Position numbers and translations under genes: made by a program
Notes under the pieces: generated by a model
The model's database searches: none
The model's input: the letters and a program-made list of their open reading frames with translations, nothing else
Told to the model about the DNA's origin: nothing
Shown here: piece by piece, positions 1 to 5,325 of the stretch
How positions within the stretch are numbered: position 1 is the stretch's first letter
Layout of the letters: every line of letters begins with the position of its first letter
Assembly: GCA_002771315.1 (NCBI GenBank)
Contig: PCSF01000235.1
Location: 1 to 5,325, forward strand
Origin: Desulfobacterales bacterium CG23_combo_of_CG06-09_8_20_14_all_52_9
Lineage (GTDB): Bacteria; Desulfobacterota; Desulfobacteria; Desulfobacterales; UBA2156
Length of the DNA: 5,325 nt
Direction of reading: 5' to 3'

Positions 1-74
1 TTCAGGGATACGCCCTTGAGGGCATGGATATTTCCATAATAGGCGTCAATCTTATCGATTTCCAGCATCGCCAT
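1..74 (-). CDS. livF: LivF, second ATPase of the branched-chain amino acid ABC transporter (N-terminal fragment)
   Basis: Only the first 24 codons are present; the gene continues past the left edge. The visible protein starts MAMLEIDKIDAYYGNIHALK and goes on GVSL, which is the characteristic opening of LivF, including the aromatic YYG of the A-loop region that stacks on the ATP adenine. LivF pairs with LivG as the cytoplasmic ATPase dimer driving the LivH-LivM permease. The start at 74 is preferred over the ATG at 68 because AAGGAA (90-85), overlapping the livG stop codon, lies 10 bases before it. The gap to livG is 14 bases, so the two are almost certainly co-transcribed and perhaps translationally coupled. 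Walker motifs lie outside the window, so intactness cannot be judged. Confidence 0.9.
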   Translation of the reverse strand, partial: MAMLEIDKIDAYYGNIHALKGVSL

Positions 75-88
75 AATGCGTCGATTCC

Positions 89-880
89 TTATCCGTTGGT
101 TCCCGTGGCTGCCCGGCTGCTTCCCCGGCCCAGGTAGGCCTCGATGACTTGCGGATCTTTCTGGATCTGTGCGGGAGTTCCCTCCGCGATCTTCCTGCCA
201 TAGTCGAGGACCGATACGGTTTCCGAGATCCCCATGACGACCCGCATTTGATGCTCGATGAGCAAAATGGTGATCCCCAGTTCATCCCGCAAATTTTGTA
301 TGAATTCCATGAGTTCCTGGCTTTCCTTTGGGTTCATCCCGGCCGCGGGTTCGTCTAAAAGCAGCAATTTGGGCCGGGTAGCCAGGGCTCGGGCGATTTC
401 CAACCGCCGCTGGTCGCCGTAAGGAAGATTTTTTGCCAACAAATCTCCTTTTCCTCCCAGGTTTACGAATTTCAGCAATTGCAGGGCTTCTTCGGTTGCC
501 TTTTCCTCCTCTTTTTTCATCCGTCTTGTACCCAAAACGATCCCGAAAAAGCCGGATTTAAGATGTGTGTGGAATCCGACTAAAATATTTTCGATGGCCG
601 TCAGGTTCGGAAACAACCGGATATTCTGATAGGTCCGGGCGATGCCCCGTCTGACGATCTGATCGGGCGAAAGCCCAACCAGGGAGTGCTCGGCCAGAAG
701 GATTTCGCCCTGCTCGGGCTTATAAAACCCCGTGATGCAGTTGAACAGGGTGGTCTTGCCGGCACCGTTGGGCCCGATAACGCTGTGGATGCGGTTTTCC
801 TCAATCGACAGATCAAGGTCGGCGATGGCGACCAGACCGCCGAATTGCTTGGTGAGTCCCCGGGTCGTGAGAATAATCAT
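89..880 (-). CDS. livG: LivG, ATP-binding protein of the branched-chain amino acid ABC transporter
   Basis: This 263-residue ABC ATPase is full length for LivG. Visible motifs in order are the Walker A loop GPNGAGKTT (36-44), the Q-loop in RTYQNIRLF (Q85), the signature region NLPYGDQRR (151-159), Walker B LLLLDEP (172-178, with D176 and catalytic E177) followed by AAGMNP, and the switch histidine in LLIEHQM (H210). The signature lacks the textbook LSGGQ, but the xYGxQRR form is normal for LivG. The segment around 103-125 and the ending VIEAYLG are also LivG-like. The protein would sit on the cytoplasmic face, dimerise with LivF and hydrolyse ATP to power uptake through LivH-LivM. The start at 880 has AGGAG overlapping the livM stop, 8 bases upstream; the gap to livM is 11 bases. 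Nothing looks broken. Confidence 0.96.
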   Translation of the reverse strand: MIILTTRGLTKQFGGLVAIADLDLSIEENRIHSVIGPNGAGKTTLFNCITGFYKPEQGEILLAEHSLVGLSPDQIVRRGIARTYQNIRLFPNLTAIENILVGFHTHLKSGFFGIVLGTRRMKKEEEKATEEALQLLKFVNLGGKGDLLAKNLPYGDQRRLEIARALATRPKLLLLDEPAAGMNPKESQELMEFIQNLRDELGITILLIEHQMRVVMGISETVSVLDYGRKIAEGTPAQIQKDPQVIEAYLGRGSSRAATGTNG

Positions 881-891
881 ATCCTCTTCTC

Positions 892-2580
892 CTAAGCGCT
901 TCCCTGGGCGTCGGCAGGAACCGCCTCAGGCTCTTCTTCTTTATGGAGTTCCCGGCGCCGTTTTTCCTCCGGCCAAAGCCCTTCCGGCCTGAGAAGCATC
1001 ATGGCAACCAGGGCTGCACCGTAAACCAGGAGGCGATATTCGGCAAACTCCCGGAGGAGTTCGGGGAGCCCCACCAGGGCTGCTGAACCCACGATCACGC
1101 CCGGGATGCTCCCCATACCGCCCACGATGATGAGACAAAGGATGTTGATGGAGATCATCACGTTGAAGCTGTGAGGATAGACCGACCCGATTTTAGTGGC
1201 AAAGATGGCGCCGCTCAGAGCCGAAAAAGCGGCTCCTGTGGCAAACGCCATCAGCTTGGTAGCTACCAGGTTGATTCCCATGGCCTGGGCCACGTCTTCA
1301 TCTTCCCGGACCGCCATCCATGCTCTGCCGAGCCTCGAGTCTCTGAGCCGCCAGGAGATGAAGCCGACCAGGAGGCATCCGGCCAGAATCAAATAGTAGA
1401 TCTGTTGGGGAGTTGAAAAAACATATCCGGATATCGTGACGTTGGGAATTTTCCCGATTCCCTGGGCGCCGCCGAGCCAGGGCCGCAGCCAGTCGGATAA
1501 GACCAGGATGCGGATGATTTCGCCGAATCCCAGGGTGGCGATGGCGAGATAATCTCCCCGCATCTTGAGGACCGGGATGCCCAAGAGAACCCCGGCAAGG
1601 ATGCCTGCAATAACGGCAAATGGGAGCGCCGACCAGAAACCCATGTTGAAAAATCCCAACTCGGGGGAGGTCAGGATGGCCACGATGTAGGAGCCGACGG
1701 CGAAAAAGGCCACGTACCCCAGATCCAGCAGACCGGCGAAACCGACAACGATGTTTAATCCCAGCCCGAGAAGAACATATAACCCGACGATGGTTATGAC
1801 CTCGCTTAAGAAAAGGCCCAGGATCTGGGGGAGGGCGATGAGGATGACGGCGAGGATCAGCCAGGTTCCTGTTTTCAACATGCGCTGCCGACCCGGAGGG
1901 AGTGTCGATATTTTTGTTTTGATCTTGTTTCCCTTGTGGGCCCAGAAAAACATGACCACGGAGATGATTAAAAACATTCCCAGTCCGCCCCCTAGGGTCA
2001 GGCCGTTTACCGCAAACAGGACATCGTTGATGCCGGCCAGCGGACCCCAGATGGAAATAATGGGCCGCAACAGGTCCTGGAGCACCCCGGCGATGGCTAC
2101 GCTGCTTATGCCCGTGATGAGGATTCTTCTTAAGATCGGCGGGGCGATGAAGAGAAGAAAGGCGAACAATCCGCATAAAAGCCCGGAAAAAAGAAGCAAT
2201 GGGACACCGAAAGAAGCATCGAAACCAAAGATCAGTAGCTGATAGAGAGCGGGTGAGGCGTTGACAAAGACCATTCTCAGATTGATCGTTTTCCCGACGA
2301 TGACCAGGAGGGCTACGCCGCCTGACGTAAGGATTCCGGTTATCAGAGTCGCCCCAAAGACTCGGCCGAGCCCCTTTTGGGAGGCGCGTTTAGCGGAAAG
2401 GAAAGACAGAAAGACTCCCACGGTCAGCAGCAGCGTGTGGCCCATGGTGACAATCTCATAAATGATATCCCGCTTGCTGAAGGCTCCCACCATGCCGATG
2501 AGGGAAAGCAACACAGTGGTCAGCGCACCGATTGCACCGATGTTTACGGCACTTTTCCAGATGGATTGACCGCCATTCAT
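892..2580 (-). CDS. livM: LivM, inner-membrane permease of the branched-chain amino acid ABC transporter, long form
   Basis: This is a permease of the BPD_transp_2 family. The C-terminal part, about residues 235-540, is a standard LivM core: it has GLNIVVGFAGLLDLGYVAFF (274-293), the cytoplasmic coupling-loop segment GRAWMAVREDEDVAQAMGIN (418-437) that contacts the ATPases, and GGMGSIPGVIVGS (487-499). At 562 residues it is much longer than E. coli LivM (about 425) or common short forms (about 320-350). The extra N-terminal part, residues 1 to about 230, holds roughly six hydrophobic segments (near 13-35, 43-63, 75-97, 124-146, 151-170, 188-213) and then a basic linker (KGNKIKTK, GRQRMLK). 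The C-terminal tail (538-562) is highly charged. The start at 2580 has AGAGGAA (2597-2591) 10 bases upstream, 24 bases after livH. It pairs with LivH to form the channel. The role of the N-terminal domain is unknown to me. Confidence 0.94.
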   Translation of the reverse strand: MNGGQSIWKSAVNIGAIGALTTVLLSLIGMVGAFSKRDIIYEIVTMGHTLLLTVGVFLSFLSAKRASQKGLGRVFGATLITGILTSGGVALLVIVGKTINLRMVFVNASPALYQLLIFGFDASFGVPLLLFSGLLCGLFAFLLFIAPPILRRILITGISSVAIAGVLQDLLRPIISIWGPLAGINDVLFAVNGLTLGGGLGMFLIISVVMFFWAHKGNKIKTKISTLPPGRQRMLKTGTWLILAVILIALPQILGLFLSEVITIVGLYVLLGLGLNIVVGFAGLLDLGYVAFFAVGSYIVAILTSPELGFFNMGFWSALPFAVIAGILAGVLLGIPVLKMRGDYLAIATLGFGEIIRILVLSDWLRPWLGGAQGIGKIPNVTISGYVFSTPQQIYYLILAGCLLVGFISWRLRDSRLGRAWMAVREDEDVAQAMGINLVATKLMAFATGAAFSALSGAIFATKIGSVYPHSFNVMISINILCLIIVGGMGSIPGVIVGSAALVGLPELLREFAEYRLLVYGAALVAMMLLRPEGLWPEEKRRRELHKEEEPEAVPADAQGSA

Positions 2581-2604
2581 TTCGGATCGGTTCCTCTGAT
2601 TCAG

Positions 2605-3666
2605 TTAAGCCTTTTTCACTGCCAACCGTTCTCCTAAAATGCCGGTGGGCCTGAAGATCAAAACCAGTACGAGCATGGTGAATGCAATAGCGTCCTTAAG
2701 CTGATAGGGGGCGACGATTCCCAGTCCGTCAAGGAACAGGCTCGGCCCTATGGATTCCATCAGCCCGAGAAATATCCCGCCCAGCATGGCGCCCGGGATG
2801 TTCCCGATCCCGCCGAGGACGGCGGCAGTGAATGCTTTGATGCCGGGGATGAATCCCATGAAGAAGTGCACCTGTTTGAACATGACGGCATAAAGCACGC
2901 CGGCGGCTCCGGCCGCCGCGCCGCCGATGACAAAGGTCATGGAGATCATCTTGTCCACATCGATTCCCATGAGGGCCGATGCTTCCTTGTCCTCGGATAC
3001 GGCCCGGATGGCTTTTCCGATGCGGGTGCGCATGACGAAAGAATAGAGCGCCAGCATCAGCAGGACGGCTGCGAGAATGACCACCAACTGGAATCGCAAG
3101 ATCCGGATACCGAGGATCGTCCAGTGGCCTTCGAGCATTTTGAATACGGGATACGCCTGGAAACCGGAGCCGTAGAGCCCCCGAAATGTATATTGAAGAA
3201 AAAAGGAGGCGCCGATGGCGGTGATCAAAGGGACCAGACGCGGGGCGTTTCGCAGCGGGCGATAGGCGACACGTTCCAGGGCAAAGGCGATGCCGGTGGA
3301 TATGGCCATGGACACGATGAAAATGAAAAGAAGACTCACGATCGGGTGAGCGTCCAGGAACCCGCTCCGATAAAAGGCCGCCGCAACGAAGTAAGCCGTA
3401 TAGGGACCGCTCATGAATACTTCGCTATGGGCGAAGTTGATCATCCGTAGGACGCCGTAAACCATGGTGTATCCGGTGGCGATCAGGGCGTAAATACTTC
3501 CCTGCGCCAGACCGAAAATGACGAAGTCGATCCAGTGTCTGGCCGAGTAAACTCCGGCGGACAGGGTGGCGATGGCGCCCCAAATCGCCAGGAATATCAA
3601 TCCCCCGCCGATCAGCCACATGACAATATCGGTAGGAGAAAACCTCCCATGAAATCGTTGCCCCAT
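2605..3666 (-). CDS. livH: LivH, inner-membrane permease of the branched-chain amino acid ABC transporter
   Basis: This 353-residue membrane protein is the second BPD_transp_2 permease. It shows the LivH core from residue 52: GLAQGSIYALIATGYTMVYG (52-71), then RMINFAHSEVFM (74-85), ERVAYRPLRNAPRLVPLITA (131-150), the coupling-loop segment GKAIRAVSEDKEASALMGID (217-236), AVLGGIGNIPGAMLGG (282-297) and the ending FRPTGILG (338-345). It forms the translocation path with LivM. Compared with E. coli LivH (308 residues) it has about 35 extra N-terminal residues with one added hydrophobic helix (about 16-36). The start at 3666 has AGAGGA upstream with a rather long spacer of about 12 bases; the next ATG, at 3621, has no good ribosome site and would cut into the added helix. 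It lies 178 bases after livK, behind a terminator-like hairpin, and 24 bases before livM. Confidence 0.95.
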   Translation of the reverse strand: MGQRFHGRFSPTDIVMWLIGGGLIFLAIWGAIATLSAGVYSARHWIDFVIFGLAQGSIYALIATGYTMVYGVLRMINFAHSEVFMSGPYTAYFVAAAFYRSGFLDAHPIVSLLFIFIVSMAISTGIAFALERVAYRPLRNAPRLVPLITAIGASFFLQYTFRGLYGSGFQAYPVFKMLEGHWTILGIRILRFQLVVILAAVLLMLALYSFVMRTRIGKAIRAVSEDKEASALMGIDVDKMISMTFVIGGAAAGAAGVLYAVMFKQVHFFMGFIPGIKAFTAAVLGGIGNIPGAMLGGIFLGLMESIGPSLFLDGLGIVAPYQLKDAIAFTMLVLVLIFRPTGILGERLAVKKA

Positions 3667-3747
3667 GAGCGTTACCCGTCCTCTTTAAGAAGTATTTTAA
3701 CTCATTATGCTTTCAAACATCTTCTGAAATATCCGAAACCCCTATCG

Positions 3748-3795
3748 CATAATATCAAAAGGAGAGCCCGGTGCTTTCTGGGCGCCGGGCCCTCC
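3748..3795 (-). terminator. Terminator-like hairpin between livK and livH
   Basis: On the minus strand the arm GGAGGGCCCGGCGC (3795-3782) pairs with GCACCGGGCTCTCC (3774-3761) around a seven-base loop. The 14-pair stem has one G-U wobble and one C-A mismatch. It is followed at once by TTTT (3760-3757), then GATATT. This matches a Rho-independent terminator with a short, imperfect U tract. It begins 49 bases after the livK stop and ends about 80 bases before livH. Since livHMGF has no convincing promoter of its own, partial read-through is likely, which would make livK transcript more abundant than the permease and ATPase transcript. Leaky termination is inferred, not seen. Confidence 0.8.
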
Positions 3796-3844
3796 TTGCT
3801 TGGTTTGGAAAAGCCGGCTGGATATCGATTTCACCCTATACGCA

Positions 3845-5071
3845 TTAATAAGGTTTCCAGAAGGGGACTTGCGGGTTTTCCAGTTTTTTGATGTTTTCTG
3901 CGGTCTGTTGATAAACGGCGATACGCGGATCGGCGCAGTCGCCGAACTTGTCGCAGTTCAGCGTTCCCGTCAACCCCTTGAGACCCTTGGTGGCATACAG
4001 GGCATCGCGAAGGGCTTTCCGGCCGATGGTAAGGCTTCCGTCCTTCCCCTTGACGGCCACTTTCTCGATAGCGGCAAAGACCATCGTGGCAGCGTCATAG
4101 GCATGGGCATGGAACGGGGCGATCGGTTTTTCGCCGTATTTTTTCTGGTGTTTGGCTAGAAAGTCTTTGTAACCTCCGGCGAATGCAGAGAAATCCGGGC
4201 TGGAATGGAACATCCCGACAGCGGTTTCACCCGCGGCTTTGTAGAAATCCGGAGAGAAGGCGCCGTCCGCACTCATTAGATTCGTTTTTTCAAGACCGGT
4301 GACTTCCTTGACCTGGCGGGTGATATGCCCGGCTGCTGCGATGAAAATCGGATAATAAATGAATTCGGGTTTGCCGGTGGCGATCTTGGTCAAAACCGGC
4401 CGCATGTCGGTGTCGGTGGGGGCAACGGCCTCCTGGGAGGTGATGGTTCCGCCTAGTTTCTTGAATTCTTCAGCAAAGACGGCCTGCAGTTGTTCCGCAT
4501 AGACACTGCCGTCGTGGATGGTGGCGGCTTTCTTTACACCCAGTTTCTTAAAGGCAAACTGGGCCGCGACGGCACCTTGCACCTTGTCGTTGTGGGCGGT
4601 GCGCAGATAGCCGTCATATTCCGGACCACGTTTGGGATCCGTCAGATATGGCGCGGTGTTGGAAGGAGAAACGGTGGCGATGCCGGCCTTCCACAGGATT
4701 GGCACACCGGGCTTGGCTTCGCTGGAGCAGTTGGACCCGATGGCAGCCACAATGGTCGGATCGGAGGCCAGCTTCGTCGCGGCAGCCTGGCCGCCTTCTG
4801 CGTTACAGCCGGTATCTTGGCCGGACAGTTTGATGGGATGGCCTAGAATCTTGCCGCCCTTGTCATCGACGGCGATTTCCACACCCCGTTTGGTATCTTC
4901 CCCCAAAGAGGCATCCGGACCGGCTACGACAAACCAGTAGGCGATGTGGATGGGTTCGTCTTTTTTAATCTTGACATCTCCGAGGGGATCCGCCGCCTGG
5001 GCATTGGATGCAAAAACGGCGATCCCGATAACGAATGTCAGAGCAAGGACCAGTGCAAATGTACGCTTCAT
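3845..5071 (-). CDS. livK: LivK/LivJ-type periplasmic substrate-binding protein of the branched-chain amino acid ABC transporter
   Basis: This 408-residue protein is a class I periplasmic binding protein of the Peripla_BP_6 kind. Residues 1-26 are a Sec signal peptide (MKRT, a hydrophobic core, then cleavage after SNAQA). There is no lipobox cysteine, so the mature protein should be free in the periplasm. The two-lobed fold is suggested by IHIAYWFVVAGPDASLGEDT (41-60), VAAIGSNCSSEA (108-119) and ATVSPSNTAP (132-141). C89 and C115 align with the disulfide pair of E. coli LivJ; a second pair, C373 and C379, lies close together near the C-terminus. The start at 5071 has AAGGAGA six bases upstream, the strongest ribosome site among the operon genes. 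It would deliver ligand to LivH-LivM. Ligand identity is less certain than the family: several LivJ ligand contacts do not seem to be conserved by eye, and relatives bind amides, urea or aromatic acids. Confidence 0.93.
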   Translation of the reverse strand: MKRTFALVLALTFVIGIAVFASNAQAADPLGDVKIKKDEPIHIAYWFVVAGPDASLGEDTKRGVEIAVDDKGGKILGHPIKLSGQDTGCNAEGGQAAATKLASDPTIVAAIGSNCSSEAKPGVPILWKAGIATVSPSNTAPYLTDPKRGPEYDGYLRTAHNDKVQGAVAAQFAFKKLGVKKAATIHDGSVYAEQLQAVFAEEFKKLGGTITSQEAVAPTDTDMRPVLTKIATGKPEFIYYPIFIAAAGHITRQVKEVTGLEKTNLMSADGAFSPDFYKAAGETAVGMFHSSPDFSAFAGGYKDFLAKHQKKYGEKPIAPFHAHAYDAATMVFAAIEKVAVKGKDGSLTIGRKALRDALYATKGLKGLTGTLNCDKFGDCADPRIAVYQQTAENIKKLENPQVPFWKPY

Positions 5072-5107
5072 GTTGTTCTCCTTTTTTTGGTTGATGATAG
5101 CTGCCTC

Positions 5108-5155
5108 AGGTGATGAAACAAAAAACGGCGCAATGCCTTACAACATCACCTCCTT
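5108..5155 (-). promoter_or_regulatory. Structured leader element upstream of livK: anti-SD complement, tiny ORF and inverted repeat
   Basis: On the minus strand AAGGAGGTGAT (5155-5145) is an 11-base complement of the conserved 3' end of 16S rRNA, yet no long gene starts there. It runs into ATG TTG TAA (5146-5138), a Met-Leu-stop ORF, for which the upstream GGAGG (5160-5156) lies at a workable 9-base spacing. The 8 bases AGGTGATG (5151-5144) are repeated exactly as inverted CATCACCT (5115-5108), enclosing 28 bases. Those 28 hold a weak GGC/GCC hairpin followed by six Ts (5125-5120). The true livK ribosome site (5083-5077) is outside the fold. A regulatory leader is an inference; the elements themselves are plain in the sequence. 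Confidence 0.4.
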
Positions 5156-5169
5156 CCTCCAAAAGACGG

Positions 5170-5190
5170 TTAACAATTTATTATTCTTAA
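5170..5190. repeat. AT-rich imperfect dyad, possible operator
   Basis: Read on the minus strand, the arms TTAAGAAT (5190-5183) and ATTGTTAA (5177-5170) are inverted repeats matching at 7 of 8 positions, separated by five bases. The dyad covers the presumed -10 region and transcription start of livK, where a repressor would act. The low complexity of the sequence means chance is a real alternative, and no regulator is encoded nearby to support it. Confidence 0.3.
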
Positions 5191-5212
5191 TAAATCGAAC
5201 TTGCATTGTCAA
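5183..5212 (-). promoter_or_regulatory. Candidate sigma-70 promoter for livK
   Basis: A perfect -35 hexamer TTGACA lies at 5212-5207, just two bases past the stop codon of the upstream gene. The best -10 at a usable distance is AAGAAT (5188-5183, four of six consensus bases, 18-base spacer) or TAAGAA (5189-5184, 17-base spacer); both are weak, so an activator may help. The resulting leader would be roughly 105 bases. The placement in the 143-base gap before livK and the AT-rich downstream flank support it. Confidence 0.5.
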
Positions 5213-5214
5213 GA

Positions 5215-5325
5215 TCAGACAAGCCCTTTCTCGTCGACGGGACGGTTTTCCAGGATCCGGACAGGATCGAAGATGGAAAGATCCAACGCCGGGGTTTTTC
5301 CCAGGATCTTTTCAGCAAGGTAGCG
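5215..5325 (-). CDS. C-terminal fragment of an upstream gene, possibly an FAD-dependent amino-acid/amine oxidoreductase
   Basis: An open frame runs from the right edge to a TGA at 5217-5215, giving the last 36 residues. It begins RYLAEKILGKTPALDLSIFD and ends VRILENRPVDEKGLV. The pattern of a helix with AEKILG, then a short P-x-L-D-L-S turn and F-D-P-x-R, resembles the extreme C-terminus of DadA-like and glycine/sarcosine-oxidase-like FAD-dependent oxidoreductases (DAO superfamily), where a final helix is followed by IDLSPFRPxRF. That is recognition from a short tail only; no FAD-binding or catalytic part is in the window. It points the same way as the liv operon, 143 bases ahead of livK, and the candidate livK promoter starts right after its stop. 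If the family guess is right, it would fit an amino-acid uptake and breakdown locus. Confidence 0.5.
   Translation of the reverse strand, partial: RYLAEKILGKTPALDLSIFDPVRILENRPVDEKGLV

Noticed and set aside
418..430. Unusual ABC signature in LivG (LPYGDQ instead of LSGGQ)
   Set aside because: This variant is ordinary in LivG proteins and does not indicate an inactive ATPase.
1298..2176. A 292-codon open frame on the minus strand, inside livM in another frame
   Set aside because: Its translation is rich in Arg, His and Pro with no domain pattern, as expected from reading a membrane-protein gene out of frame; livM itself has clear family motifs over the same bases.
1751..2242. A 163-codon open frame on the plus strand opposite livM
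   Set aside because: Basic, proline-rich low-information translation lying wholly antisense to livM.
2866..3450. A 194-codon open frame on the plus strand opposite livH
   Set aside because: Composition is Gly/Asp/His-rich with no recognisable motif and no convincing ribosome site; it is the antisense shadow of the conserved livH core.
3667..3747. Internal promoter for livH (TAAAAT-like -10 about 25-30 bases before the ATG)
   Set aside because: No acceptable -35 lies at a 16-18 base spacing; the AT-rich stretch alone is not enough.
5072..5137. N-terminal extension of livK to an in-frame ATT at 5134
   Set aside because: ATT is a very rare start, and the extension would spoil the signal peptide; the ATG at 5071 has a strong, well-spaced ribosome site and begins a classic signal sequence.
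5145..5155. Plus-strand ATCACCTCCTT, identical to the 3' end of 16S rRNA
   Set aside because: No 16S sequence precedes it; it is explained as a Shine-Dalgarno-type sequence read on the minus strand.

Overview
The window is most of one high-affinity branched-chain amino acid type (HAAT/Liv) ABC transporter operon, all read on the minus strand. In transcription order it holds livK (periplasmic binding protein), livH and livM (the two membrane permeases), livG (first ATPase) and the first 24 codons of livF (second ATPase), which runs off the left edge. At the right edge are the last 36 codons of a separate minus-strand gene, tentatively an FAD-dependent amine/amino-acid oxidoreductase. Almost all of the DNA is accounted for; no RNA gene, mobile element or CRISPR array was seen.

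Organism: a cleaved signal peptide with no lipobox on LivK implies a free periplasmic protein, so a bacterium with an outer membrane. The moderately GC-rich sequence, Shine-Dalgarno starts and the style of the Liv proteins fit a proteobacterium in the broad sense; the long LivM and LivH suggest Desulfobacterota (former Deltaproteobacteria) or a relative. That placement is by eye and not secure.

Layout: 5325-5215 end of the upstream gene; 5214-5072 intergenic leader with a candidate promoter, an AT-rich dyad and an odd leader element (full anti-SD complement, tiny start-Leu-stop ORF, 8-bp inverted repeat); 5071-3845 livK; 3844-3667 gap with a strong hairpin and short T tract, probably a leaky terminator; 3666-2605 livH; 2580-892 livM; 880-89 livG; 74-1 livF start. 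The last four genes are 11-24 bases apart and presumably one transcript.

How it works: LivK captures the ligand in the periplasm and delivers it to the LivH-LivM channel, which LivG-LivF power by ATP hydrolysis. The hairpin after livK would let much more binding protein than membrane complex be made from one promoter. The least ordinary points are the roughly 230-residue extra membrane domain on LivM, the extra N-terminal helix on LivH, and the structured leader before livK. This is otherwise a recognisable transporter operon; I do not see evidence for a wholly new system.
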